Shown here in pieces: positions 36,147 through 44,441 of a stretch of 64,000 nt of DNA. The position numbers and the translations under genes were made by a program. The stretch covers positions 62,001-126,000 of the forward strand of contig NZ_JAELVQ010000005.1 of assembly GCF_016428595.1 (NCBI RefSeq). The letters are read 5' to 3'. Source of the DNA: Snuella sedimenti (GTDB taxonomy: Bacteria; Bacteroidota; Bacteroidia; Flavobacteriales; Flavobacteriaceae). Within the stretch, counting starts at the first letter, position 1, and the number at the start of each line of letters is the position of its first letter. Below the pieces are notes generated by a model. The model saw only the letters and a program-made list of their open reading frames with translations, ran no database searches and was not told the origin of the DNA.

Positions 36147-36174
36147 GTTGTTTAGTCGTGTCTTTCTAAACAAC
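36147..36174. repeat. Hairpin in the sufE-sufT spacer
   Basis: GTTGTTTAG (36147-36155) pairs perfectly with CTAAACAAC (36166-36174) across a 10-base loop, and the outer words AGTTGTTT and AACTCAACT extend the symmetry imperfectly. Confidence 0.5.
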
Positions 36175-36193
36175 TTCACTACAAAAAACTCAA

Positions 36194-36622
36194 CTAATTA
36201 AGTTGTGTTTGGTATGCAATCGCATACATTTTAAGCTGTTTTACCATGCTTACTAAGCCATTGGCTCGTGTAGGCGATAAATGTTCCTTTAAGCCTATTC
36301 TATCTATAAAATCGGTGTCGGAATCAATAATATCCTTAGGATGTTGCTCTGAAAACACACGAATTAAAATAGCAATGATGCCTTTTGTAATAATAGCATC
36401 GCTGTCTGCAGTAAAACAAATTTTATCGTCATGCATTTCGGCATGTACCCATACTTTACTTTGGCAACCTTTAATTAGGTTACTGTCGGTTTTGTATTGG
36501 TCGTCTATTAAAGGTAATTCTTTACCTAAATCGATCATATATTGATAGCGTTCTTCCCAGTCGTCGAACATGGAAAACTCATCAATTATTTCGTTTTGTA
36601 TCTCTTGAATGGTCACAGTCAT
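36194..36622 (-). CDS. sufE: SufE family sulfur acceptor protein
   Basis: SufE accepts persulfide sulfur from the cysteine desulfurase SufS and passes it to the SufBCD scaffold. The protein, 142 residues from the ATG at 36622, has the family pattern FSMFDDWEERYQYMIDLGKELP and LIKGCQSKVWV, where the cysteine is the sulfur acceptor. An upstream TTG at 36634 is less likely as the start. In many Flavobacteriaceae sufE follows sufS closely; here about 3.9 kb with three other genes lies between them. Confidence 0.93.
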   Translation of the reverse strand: MTVTIQEIQNEIIDEFSMFDDWEERYQYMIDLGKELPLIDDQYKTDSNLIKGCQSKVWVHAEMHDDKICFTADSDAIITKGIIAILIRVFSEQHPKDIIDSDTDFIDRIGLKEHLSPTRANGLVSMVKQLKMYAIAYQTQLN

Positions 36623-36654
36623 AATTTTAAGCAAAAATACAACAAGAAATATTG

Positions 36655-37437
36655 TTATTCAATGTTTTGACCAATTGATAAGATTTCTTTAACAAGTACT
36701 TCAATGGCTTTGGGAGGTTTGCCATGATCGAAGTTGGAGGACTCATAGCTAACATTGTTGTAATTAATCTTTAACTTTCCTATAGCTGCTCCGTCATAAA
36801 AGCGAGCTTCTGTTGGTGCTTTTAGCTTGGGTAAGCTATCGAGTGGTATGTCTTTTAAGAGAGAAATGAGTTTTTGCCAATCGGCTTTGCTGCAGGTCTT
36901 TTTGATTGGCTTAGAATTTCTGTCTTTTTTTACTGAAATAGTAGATTTACTAATTGTAATGTCTTCAAATTTACCACGGGATAGTGCTGAGTAATTAAAA
37001 ACAGTTTCATTCCCTTGGGACTTTGTGGCTGTTATTATTATGGTATTGTCCTTTGCAAGCTTTAATAGTTCACCATCAATTATTACCCTGTTAATTTTTG
37101 ATAAAGCATCGTGTATTTTAGATTCAATGGTATTGGCTGTTTCTCGACAAAGCATTTTAGTTGAGGCCAAGGGACCAACTTCTATGGTGTTGGCTTCTAA
37201 TGTATACTTGCCGAAGAAACGATTGCAACCTGAAAATCCTGAAAGTTTTTGCTCTTGATCGTTAAAATCGATAGAGAGGTTATTCATGATTACATCCAAA
37301 TCATATAATGTGGTAATATGGTATGAACCATTAAGTTTTGTTATGTTATTGTTGTTGGATTGGCCAGCCATCGTTTTGGTTGTATTACCGCAAGTATTCA
37401 TAGCAATAATAACCAGTAGGGTTAAAGTAAGTTTCAT
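36655..37437 (-). CDS. META domain-containing exported protein
   Basis: 260 residues with a signal-like N-terminus (LTLTLLVIIAMNTCGNT) that may be a lipoprotein signal. Residues about 33-140 form a META/HslJ-like domain (LNGSYHITTLYD, FSGFSGCNRFFGKY, LASTKMLCRE), containing the family's conserved cysteines. The C-terminal 110 residues form a second, unrecognised beta-rich domain (RGKFEDITISKSTISVKK, ARFYDGAAIGKLKINY). META proteins are linked to stress and heat-shock resistance but have no defined activity. It lies 32 bp upstream of sufE in the same direction, so co-transcription is possible. Confidence 0.85.
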   Translation of the reverse strand: MKLTLTLLVIIAMNTCGNTTKTMAGQSNNNNITKLNGSYHITTLYDLDVIMNNLSIDFNDQEQKLSGFSGCNRFFGKYTLEANTIEVGPLASTKMLCRETANTIESKIHDALSKINRVIIDGELLKLAKDNTIIITATKSQGNETVFNYSALSRGKFEDITISKSTISVKKDRNSKPIKKTCSKADWQKLISLLKDIPLDSLPKLKAPTEARFYDGAAIGKLKINYNNVSYESSNFDHGKPPKAIEVLVKEILSIGQNIE

Positions 37438-37464
37438 ACGCTTGTTTTATTTGTTTTTAATCAA

Positions 37465-37633
37465 AAAGAATTCCTCGACGCTCAGCGTCGGGGTTTCCGT
37501 TGAAATTGTCATTCCCGTTAAAACGGGAATCTAAATACAGAATTTCGGTTTTTGGCCTTGTGAGGTCAAAATGAAACGAGTGAAATACCCCTATGGCTCT
37601 GCCTCGGGGATAGTTCGTTTCAAGAAATTCTTT
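37465..37633. repeat. Composite palindromic repeat, copy 2 (169 bp)
   Basis: Bounded by AAAGAATT (37465-37472) and AATTCTTT (37626-37633). Inside are the hairpin CGACGC-TCA-GCGTCG (37477-37491) and the perfect 9-bp-arm palindrome ATTCCCGTTAAAACGGGAAT (37511-37530). Bases 37603-37633 match copy 1 (4213-4243) exactly. It fills much of the 381-bp gap between the META and M43 genes. The rest of that gap (37634-37770) shows no gene or clear signal. Confidence 0.8.
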
Positions 37634-37770
37634 ATTTGGTCAGATACAATTTATTCACATCGTTTATAATCGTTTTTCAAAGGTGTTCGTAAATCTTCGA
37701 TTTTGCCGACAATCATCCCAGAGGGTGTCAAGATATGTTATAGCTCATTTCATAGTTAACATCATAATAC

Positions 37771-37797
37771 AAAAAAGACGCCAAAATGAGCGCCTTT
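37771..37797 (-). terminator. Terminator of the M43 metalloprotease gene
   Basis: On the reverse strand AAAGGCGC pairs with GCGTCTTT (one G-U pair) around an 8-base loop and is followed by six T. It starts 21 bp after the gene's stop. Confidence 0.7.
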
Positions 37798-37818
37798 ATA
37801 AATTTATTATGGAAAATT

Positions 37819-38898
37819 TTAGTTTGAGTTTACAAAACTGCTTCTGAACCCATCGCTTGCAAATAAAGCTCTGGATCTGGTATGCTGATCAACAGTAAAC
37901 ATATACATACAATCGTCGTAAACATAATCCATATAGTTCATGGTCATATCGGTTGAACCACATGCTGTAGTTGGGTGTTCTGGACAGCCATAGTTAGGTC
38001 CGTCCGATATTGGAGTGTCATCAACATAATCATCTACCGAACAACCACCATCGCCCCATATGTGCCGTAGGTTTAGCCAATGCCCCACTTCATGGGTTGC
38101 TGTTCTGCCATCTCCATAAACACCACCGGTTTCACCAAAGTAATTGGTGCTTATTACGACCCCGTCTGTAGAGGCTCGGCCTCCCGGAAATTGAGCATAG
38201 CCAAGTATGCCACCACCAATTTCACAAACCCATATGTTTAGATAGTGGGAGGTGTCGGTGGCATCAATGCCTCCTTTTTTGGAAGATTTCATAGCATCTC
38301 TGGTGCCCCAGCTTTTCTTATTAGAAATTTTCCTGTTTATTTCGCTTAGTGTAAACGTAATATTGTAATTGGCGACTAAGTTTGCAAATTCATTGGGCAC
38401 TTGAGATGTATTGGGGTTACTGTTATTAAAATCTTCATTTAAGATAGCTATTTGGGAATTAATTTGAGTATCTGAAACCTGCCCTTCATAATTTTCAATA
38501 ATATTAACAACCACAGGGATGGTTATTGGCCCATCATAAGGGATTGGGTCAGTTGGTGGATCCGGATCTTCATTGTTCCCTGGAGGACCGCCACCAGGAG
38601 TCCCGGTAGGCTTTTTAGCCGCAACGAATTTTCTTGTATGATATTCTATATCGTACATCCTTTTTTCCAACGCTGGGTTTTCATTCAATAACCGGTTTAG
38701 GTTTTGCATTGTATAACAAGGCTCTATGTTTCCTTTTCCTTGTACTTTCTTGGAAGTTACGCTGGTATCAAAATCGGTATAGACAAAAAAATCACTCATG
38801 TCAATTTCAATTTGATCTTGAGTAATATCGACATCATTGTCGTTACATGCAGAAAACAACAACAAGACAACTCCAATTCTTAAAAAAATCTGTTTCAT
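37819..38898 (-). CDS. M43 family (pappalysin/cytophagalysin-type) zinc metalloprotease lipoprotein
   Basis: 359 residues. The N-terminus VVLLLFSACNDND gives a lipobox with Cys18. A Pro/Gly-rich linker (about residues 97-122) separates an N-terminal region from the catalytic domain. The extended zinc motif HEVGHWLNLRH is at 269-279, and a downstream Met turn (MTMNYMDYVYDDCMYMF) completes the metzincin M43B signature. There is no type IX secretion C-terminal domain, so it is probably a surface-anchored lipoprotein protease. A terminator follows the gene. It sits among accessory genes that split sufS from sufE. Confidence 0.92.
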   Translation of the reverse strand: MKQIFLRIGVVLLLFSACNDNDVDITQDQIEIDMSDFFVYTDFDTSVTSKKVQGKGNIEPCYTMQNLNRLLNENPALEKRMYDIEYHTRKFVAAKKPTGTPGGGPPGNNEDPDPPTDPIPYDGPITIPVVVNIIENYEGQVSDTQINSQIAILNEDFNNSNPNTSQVPNEFANLVANYNITFTLSEINRKISNKKSWGTRDAMKSSKKGGIDATDTSHYLNIWVCEIGGGILGYAQFPGGRASTDGVVISTNYFGETGGVYGDGRTATHEVGHWLNLRHIWGDGGCSVDDYVDDTPISDGPNYGCPEHPTTACGSTDMTMNYMDYVYDDCMYMFTVDQHTRSRALFASDGFRSSFVNSN

Positions 38899-39011
38899 TT
38901 TGGATGGTTTTGGTTAAGGTCTAATAAAAGATATAATTTATTAGAAAAATAGAAACATAAAATCTTTAAAAGCACTGCCTTTTCGATAAACTACCTAACT
39001 TGTTGCTAATT

Positions 39012-40397
39012 CTAGTCGGGCTGCGTTATTTTGTATGGTGCATCATATTGTTTAAGTTGAGTTTTTTTCCATTGGGCACCTTCTAAAAACACAGGGTGTG
39101 GTAGTGTTACGTCCCATTCGCCTAGTGCCTTTAGCAAATCTTTTGTTGTTTCTAAATGTTTAAGGGCAAGGTTATTTTGCTCTGAAGGGTCGGATGGTAA
39201 ATGGTACAGTAGGGGTAATCTGTCTGGGAGCCTTATTAATTTCCATTCACCTTTTCTAATAGCAGCGCTGATGGTAAACCGCCATTTAAGCAGCTCGTGG
39301 GGTTTTGCTAATGGGGTTGTTGATGTGATTATAGGAAGTAAATTAACACCACTAAACGAAATAGCTTTTTCATTTCCTCCAGCTAATGCCATAAAGGTGG
39401 GAGCAAAGTCTAATGAGGAAACAGGGTTGCTGTATGTACTGCCTGAAGGGATAGTTCCTGGCCAATACATAATATAAGGGACATGAATACCACCTTCTAA
39501 TAAGGTGCCTTTCTTTCCGTTATATGGTGCATTAATAGAGCCATTTGTTTTAGTTGGACCTCCATTATCACTAATAAATACAACTAAAGTGTTTTTGTCT
39601 AAGCCTTGATTTTTTAAAGTGTTTATGATTTTACCAACATTAACATCTAAACGATGTACCATGGCGGCATAGGTACGTCTTTTGGAGTCTTTTATGTGGG
39701 CATAAAGCTCAAGGTCCTCTTTGGTGGCTTGCATAGGCGTATGTGGAGCGTTAAAGGAAGCGAATAGGAAGAATGCTTTGTCTTTATGTCGTTTAATGAA
39801 ATCCACACACTCATCACCTTTATCGTCTGTAATATAGGTTATTTGTTGGGGTGTTTTGTAATTACATTCTAGGGGAGCCCGATAACCTTTTCCATTAGGT
39901 TCTGAAACAAAGTAGTCGTGACCACCTCCAGTATAACCCCAAAATTCATCGAAACCACGTTGCAAGGGGTGAAATTGTTTGGCATGTCCAAGATGCCATT
40001 TTCCTATCAAACCACTAATATATCCTAAAGGTTTTAAATGATCGGCTATCGTTTTTACAGATATGGGTAGTCCTAGATATTCGGGATCAAAACCTGGTTG
40101 GTTGTCTTCTAAATTATTATCATGTCCAAATTCCACTTGGTTAATACCTGTAATAAATCCAGCTCTTGACGGACTACAAACAGCAGAAGATACATAACCT
40201 TGTGAAAAAAACATGCCTTCCTTTGCAAGTTTGTCTATGTTTGGTGTTTTAATTTGGGAACTTCCAGTTAAACTTAAATCGCCATACCCTAGGTCGTCGG
40301 CTACAATTAAAATAAAATTTGGTTTTTGTTTTTGTCCTAATGTGATGAGACAATTTAAAATTAATAGAATGAGTAATCCTGTTCTTTTTTTGTTCAT
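39012..40397 (-). CDS. Secreted sulfatase (formylglycine-dependent, arylsulfatase A-like)
   Basis: 461 residues with a signal peptide (LLILLILNCLITLGQ). The metal-binding start IVADDLGYGDLSLTG (Asp34, Asp35) and the formylglycine motif CSPSRAG with Cys74 are intact, so this is an active-type cysteine sulfatase. Further metal and substrate residues occur in GLIGKWHLGH and FISDNGGP. The length is standard for secreted sulfatases of marine Bacteroidota that strip sulfate from algal polysaccharides or glycosaminoglycans. No glycoside hydrolase or SusCD pair is adjacent, so it is not in a visible polysaccharide locus. The maturase is not in the window. Confidence 0.93.
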   Translation of the reverse strand: MNKKRTGLLILLILNCLITLGQKQKPNFILIVADDLGYGDLSLTGSSQIKTPNIDKLAKEGMFFSQGYVSSAVCSPSRAGFITGINQVEFGHDNNLEDNQPGFDPEYLGLPISVKTIADHLKPLGYISGLIGKWHLGHAKQFHPLQRGFDEFWGYTGGGHDYFVSEPNGKGYRAPLECNYKTPQQITYITDDKGDECVDFIKRHKDKAFFLFASFNAPHTPMQATKEDLELYAHIKDSKRRTYAAMVHRLDVNVGKIINTLKNQGLDKNTLVVFISDNGGPTKTNGSINAPYNGKKGTLLEGGIHVPYIMYWPGTIPSGSTYSNPVSSLDFAPTFMALAGGNEKAISFSGVNLLPIITSTTPLAKPHELLKWRFTISAAIRKGEWKLIRLPDRLPLLYHLPSDPSEQNNLALKHLETTKDLLKALGEWDVTLPHPVFLEGAQWKKTQLKQYDAPYKITQPD

Positions 40398-40575
40398 GTA
40401 GTCTTTACAGTTTTGATGTCTGAAAGATAAAAAAGAAGGTTATAATTTGCAAAAAGCTTGTTTGACTTCTTGTTATTTGAACTAGGTTACATCATTAAGA
40501 AAACGTGAGCCTTGGGTGTAAAATTCTTGCAGAATTCCCCACGAAGAGATATGCTTTTCTTAAACAAGGTTCATA

Positions 40576-41790
40576 TTAAGAAAGCATGCGCTGTGCTTTC
40601 TTGACACCATCGATGAGTGCGTCGATTTCATTTTTAGTGTTGTAAAAAGAAAAGGAAGCTCTAACCGTACCTGGGATATTGTAGAAATTCATAATAGGTT
40701 GGGCACAATGGTGTCCGGTTCGGACGGCAATACCCAATTTATCTAAAATAGTACCAACGTCATAGGGGTGTACGCCTTCTAAATTAAACGAAATAACCGA
40801 TGTTTTACGTTTTGAAGTGCCGTATATTTTTAGTCCTTCAATCTCCAGGAGTTTTTTGGTGGCATATTCCAGCAATTCATTTTCATAAGCAGCAATAGTG
40901 TCTATGCCAATGGCATTCATATAGTCTATGGCTGCCCCAAAGGCAATGCCTCCACAAATATTAGGTGTACCGGCCTCAAATTTATGGGGTAAATCTGCAT
41001 AGGTCGTTTTTTCGAACGTAACTTCAGCAATCATTTCACCCCCGCCTTGGTATGGAGGTAATTCTTTAAGCAAAGCTTCTTTTCCATACAACATACCCAC
41101 TCCAGTTGGACCACACATTTTGTGAGCGGATGCCACATAAAAGTCTACATCGAGTTTTTGAACGTCTATTTTTATATGTGGACAAGCCTGTGCGCCATCA
41201 ATTAAAACAGCAGCACCTATCTGGTGTGCTTTTTCGATTATGTGTTCAATGGGATTGATCGTGCCTAAAGCATTTGAAATATGGTTAACAAAAACCAGTT
41301 TTGTTTTTTCACTTAGTAGCCCGTGATATGCTTCCATAAGTAATTCGCCATCTTGGTTCATGGGAATGACTTTTAAAATGGCTCCGGTACGTTCGCAGAG
41401 CATTTGCCAAGGAACAATATTGCTATGGTGTTCTAATGCAGATACAATAATTTCGTCTCCTTCATTTAAAAGTGAGGTAAATCCGCTAGCTACAATATTG
41501 ATGCTATGGGTTGTTCCAGAAGTTAATATAATCTCGTGAGCATGCTTAGCATGAAAGTGCGCTTGTATTTTTAAGCGCGCTTGTTCATATTTATCGGTAG
41601 CTTCTTGACTTAAGGTGTGAACACCACGGTGGATATTAGCATTATAATTTGAATAATAATCAACAATTGTATCTATAACCTGTTGAGGGGTTTGAGACGT
41701 CGCAGCATTATCTAAGTAAATCAAGGGATTCCCATTTACCTCACGGTTAAGTATGGGGAAGTCTTTTCTAATATCTTCAGCTCTAAACAT
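40576..41790 (-). CDS. sufS: Cysteine desulfurase SufS
   Basis: A PLP enzyme that takes sulfur from cysteine for Fe-S cluster assembly. The 404-residue protein has YLDNAATSQTP at the N-terminus, LTSGTTHSINIVA, the VLIDGAQACPHIKIDV segment, the PLP lysine in ASAHKMCGPTGVGMLYG, and the active-site cysteine loop RTGHHCAQPIMN. The sequence belongs to the SufS/CsdA subgroup rather than NifS/IscS. It lies 34 bp downstream of sufD and ends the contiguous suf run; sufE is separated from it by three accessory genes. Confidence 0.96.
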   Translation of the reverse strand: MFRAEDIRKDFPILNREVNGNPLIYLDNAATSQTPQQVIDTIVDYYSNYNANIHRGVHTLSQEATDKYEQARLKIQAHFHAKHAHEIILTSGTTHSINIVASGFTSLLNEGDEIIVSALEHHSNIVPWQMLCERTGAILKVIPMNQDGELLMEAYHGLLSEKTKLVFVNHISNALGTINPIEHIIEKAHQIGAAVLIDGAQACPHIKIDVQKLDVDFYVASAHKMCGPTGVGMLYGKEALLKELPPYQGGGEMIAEVTFEKTTYADLPHKFEAGTPNICGGIAFGAAIDYMNAIGIDTIAAYENELLEYATKKLLEIEGLKIYGTSKRKTSVISFNLEGVHPYDVGTILDKLGIAVRTGHHCAQPIMNFYNIPGTVRASFSFYNTKNEIDALIDGVKKAQRMLS

Positions 41791-41824
41791 ATTTATAGCA
41801 AATGGGGTTCGACAACTTTAAGGA

Positions 41825-43138
41825 TTACAGGTCAAAACCAATGTTTACACCTAGCTTATTGGCTATGATCTTGTTGATGCGTTGTTTTATTTCTGGTATT
41901 TTAACCGAATCCAAAACGTTGTTACTAAAAGCATACATTAATAGGGCTTTGGCTTCTTTTTCGGGTATGCCTCGCGAGCGTAAATAAAACATGGCGCTTT
42001 CGTCTAGCTGACCAATAGTGCAGCCATGCGAACACTTAACATCATCGGCAAAAATTTCAAGTTGCGGTTTCGTGTTAATTGCTGCCTTATCGCTAACCAG
42101 AATGTTATTGTTTGCCTGGAACGCGTTCGTCTTTTGTGCTTCTTTTTCAACAACGACTTTCCCGTTGAATACACCCGTAGCACTATCACCAAAAATACCT
42201 TTGTAGTCTTGATGGCTTTCACAATTTGGTTCTATATGGTGTACTAAGGTATTGTGATCTACATGTTGTTTGTCGCCAATAATTGTGATGCCTTTTAAAG
42301 TAGAATCAATACGTTCGCCATGTTGGTAAAAATTAAGATTGTTACGGGTTAATTTACCACCAAAAGAGAAGGTGTGTACGGAACAAATGCTTTCTCGCAA
42401 TTGCTTAATAAAGGTATTATCTATTAAGGATGCATTGGTATTGTCATTCTGAATTTTGTAATAATCTACAATAGCACGTTTTTTGGTAAAAACTTCAGTA
42501 ACGCTATTGGTTAATACTGGGTTGTCAGTTAAACTTTGGTGACGCTCAATAATTTGAACATGCGAATTTTCTTCTACTACAATTAAATTACGAGGTTGCA
42601 CCATGGTTGCCGACTCGTTACCTGTAGAGAAGTTTATTATTTGAATAGGTTTGTCTACTAATTTATTTTTTGGAATATGAATATAAGCCCCTTCACTTGA
42701 AAATGCTGTGTTTAATGATGTTAAGCTATCCTTTGTGGCAGCTACATTAAAATAGTTTTCAATAACTAAACGGTATTTTGGTTTAGAAAGTGCAGCCGAC
42801 ATAAGGCAAACATCCATGCCATCGTGTGTGGTTTGCGATAAATGCGACGAATATTTTCCATCAATAAAAACAATTTTATAGGTATCTATATCGTGGATAA
42901 AATATTTTTTTATGTCTTTATATTCCAAAGCGTTTTCTTGCTTAGGGAACACACTGTAATCTTGTTTTAAAATACTGTTTAGAGAGGTGTATTTCCAAGC
43001 TTCTTCCTTTTTAGAAGGAAAACCTTTTTCTTCAAATGTTTTGATAGCATCAGTTCTTATGTCGTGTACATAAGTATCTACGTCGGTTTGGTTCTCAAAT
43101 ACCAGAAAGGATGCTATTAATTTTTCTTTTAAATCCAT
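41825..43138 (-). CDS. sufD: Fe-S cluster assembly scaffold protein SufD
   Basis: SufD partners SufB and the ATPase SufC in the SUF scaffold. The 437-residue protein has KEEAWKYTSLN near the N-terminus, typical of SufD, then the long beta-helix and the C-terminal region FADDVKCSHGCTIGQLDESAMFYLRSRGI with the conserved Cys-His pair. It lacks the extra cysteines of SufB. It is preceded by a 75-bp spacer full of CAGT/ACTG words and followed at 34 bp by sufS. Confidence 0.95.
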   Translation of the reverse strand: MDLKEKLIASFLVFENQTDVDTYVHDIRTDAIKTFEEKGFPSKKEEAWKYTSLNSILKQDYSVFPKQENALEYKDIKKYFIHDIDTYKIVFIDGKYSSHLSQTTHDGMDVCLMSAALSKPKYRLVIENYFNVAATKDSLTSLNTAFSSEGAYIHIPKNKLVDKPIQIINFSTGNESATMVQPRNLIVVEENSHVQIIERHQSLTDNPVLTNSVTEVFTKKRAIVDYYKIQNDNTNASLIDNTFIKQLRESICSVHTFSFGGKLTRNNLNFYQHGERIDSTLKGITIIGDKQHVDHNTLVHHIEPNCESHQDYKGIFGDSATGVFNGKVVVEKEAQKTNAFQANNNILVSDKAAINTKPQLEIFADDVKCSHGCTIGQLDESAMFYLRSRGIPEKEAKALLMYAFSNNVLDSVKIPEIKQRINKIIANKLGVNIGFDL

Positions 43139-43143
43139 TTGTT

Positions 43144-43209
43144 TCAGTTTTCAGTCGCAGTTTACAGTTTACAGTAAAATAACTGCTCACTGAGATTGTG
43201 ACTGCTTAC
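43144..43209. repeat. Imperfect inverted word repeat in the sufC-sufD spacer
   Basis: The left half contains CAGT five times and the right half contains ACTG three times, separated by a short A/T-rich centre. The spacer could fold as an imperfect hairpin in the suf transcript. Confidence 0.55.
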
Positions 43210-43213
43210 TAGT

Positions 43214-43966
43214 TTAAGCGTTTACTTCTTGTTTAATCCAATCGTAACCTTTCTCCTCAAGTTCGTGAGCCAATTCTTTTGTTCCTGATTTTACAATTTT
43301 ACCATTGTACAAAACGTGAACATAATCAGGTACTATATGGTCTAAAAGTCTTTGATAGTGCGTGATTACAACTACAGCATTATCTTTGCTTTTTAATTTG
43401 TTTACACCGTTTGCTACTATACGTAAAGCATCAATATCTAATCCAGAATCGGTTTCATCCAAAATAGCCAATTGCGGTTCCAATATAGCCATTTGAAAAA
43501 TTTCATTACGCTTTTTCTCTCCTCCGGAGAAGCCTTCATTAAGCGAGCGAGATAAAAATTTCCTGTCAATTTCCAGTAGCTCCGATTTTTCTCGAATAAG
43601 CTTAAGCATGTCTTTAGCAGGCATTTCTTCTAAGCCTTTGGCCTTTCGTGTTTCGTTGATGGCTGTTTTCATGAAGTTGGTAACGGAAACTCCTGGGATC
43701 TCAACAGGATATTGAAAAGAAAGGAAAATGCCTTTATGGGCACGTTCTTCGGCAGCTAACTCTTCAATATCTTCATCGTTAAAGCTTATCTTTCCCTTGG
43801 TTACCTCATAATCTTCTTTACCTGCAATAACAGATGCTAGTGTACTTTTACCAGAACCGTTGGGTCCCATAATGGCGTGTACTTCTCCAGCTTTTACTTC
43901 AAGGTTTATACCTTTTAGAATCGTTTTATCTTCAACACTTGCGTGTAAGTTTTCAATTTTTAACAT
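43214..43966 (-). CDS. sufC: Fe-S cluster assembly ATPase SufC
   Basis: A 250-residue ABC-type ATPase of the SUF system. Walker A is GPNGSGKST, the signature is LNEGFSGGEKKR, and Walker B is LAILDETDSGLD, all with the SufC-typical sequence around them (VIAGKEDYEVTKG, YPVEIPGVSVTNFMK). It powers conformational change in SufBD. It lies 7 bp after the small lipoprotein gene and before the word-repeat spacer leading to sufD. Confidence 0.97.
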   Translation of the reverse strand: MLKIENLHASVEDKTILKGINLEVKAGEVHAIMGPNGSGKSTLASVIAGKEDYEVTKGKISFNDEDIEELAAEERAHKGIFLSFQYPVEIPGVSVTNFMKTAINETRKAKGLEEMPAKDMLKLIREKSELLEIDRKFLSRSLNEGFSGGEKKRNEIFQMAILEPQLAILDETDSGLDIDALRIVANGVNKLKSKDNAVVVITHYQRLLDHIVPDYVHVLYNGKIVKSGTKELAHELEEKGYDWIKQEVNA

Positions 43967-43973
43967 ACTATTA

Positions 43974-44378
43974 TTATTCGTTTCCTAATTTTATAACGTT
44001 GTTATCTTTTGGGTTGGGTCTCGAAACATTTAAAATTTCCTTTATTTCAATTCGAAATGGCCAACCTTCTTCTTTTTCTGGTTTTGGGATTATCTTACCG
44101 CGGATCTCAACAGGGACCATATCGGTATCTGCAACTTTATATTTTTTTACTTGTTCATTGAGTTCGTGCATTTTTGTGTCTATCACAACACCGTATATGT
44201 CTGTATTGGTTTGCAGTACGGCGGCATCAGCATAATAAATAAATTCACCTTTTATAAGTGTTAAATCATCATTTTTTGCAATAGCTTCTAGGTGTTCTCC
44301 TGATGCACTTTTTTTGTTGTCTTTTTTGCAACTGGCAAAAGCGATTAAACAAACTAATAGAATTAATGCTCTTCTCAC
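43974..44378 (-). CDS. Putative lipoprotein with NlpE C-terminal-like OB domain, inside the suf operon
   Basis: 134 residues. The lipobox IAFASC ends the signal at about residue 17, followed by a basic KKDNKK stretch. The segment GEFIYYADAAVLQTNTDIYGVVID with a later MVPVEIRGKI strand resembles the OB-fold C-terminal domain of the envelope sensor NlpE (pattern YMADAA, then a valine-rich strand). The match is from memory of the pattern, not a search. It sits between sufB and sufC with small gaps and must be co-transcribed. Why an envelope lipoprotein is encoded within a cytosolic Fe-S operon is not obvious. Confidence 0.75.
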   Translation of the reverse strand: MRRALILLVCLIAFASCKKDNKKSASGEHLEAIAKNDDLTLIKGEFIYYADAAVLQTNTDIYGVVIDTKMHELNEQVKKYKVADTDMVPVEIRGKIIPKPEKEEGWPFRIEIKEILNVSRPNPKDNNVIKLGNE

Positions 44379-44441
44379 AGGTTTAAATTTTAGTAATCAA
44401 CTATTATTAATGTTCGTTTTATGAGTTTATGTTTTTGAATT

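Noticed and set aside
39012-40397. Sulfatase as part of a polysaccharide utilisation locus
   Set aside because: No SusC/SusD pair, glycoside hydrolase or lyase is adjacent; it stands among suf and protease genes.
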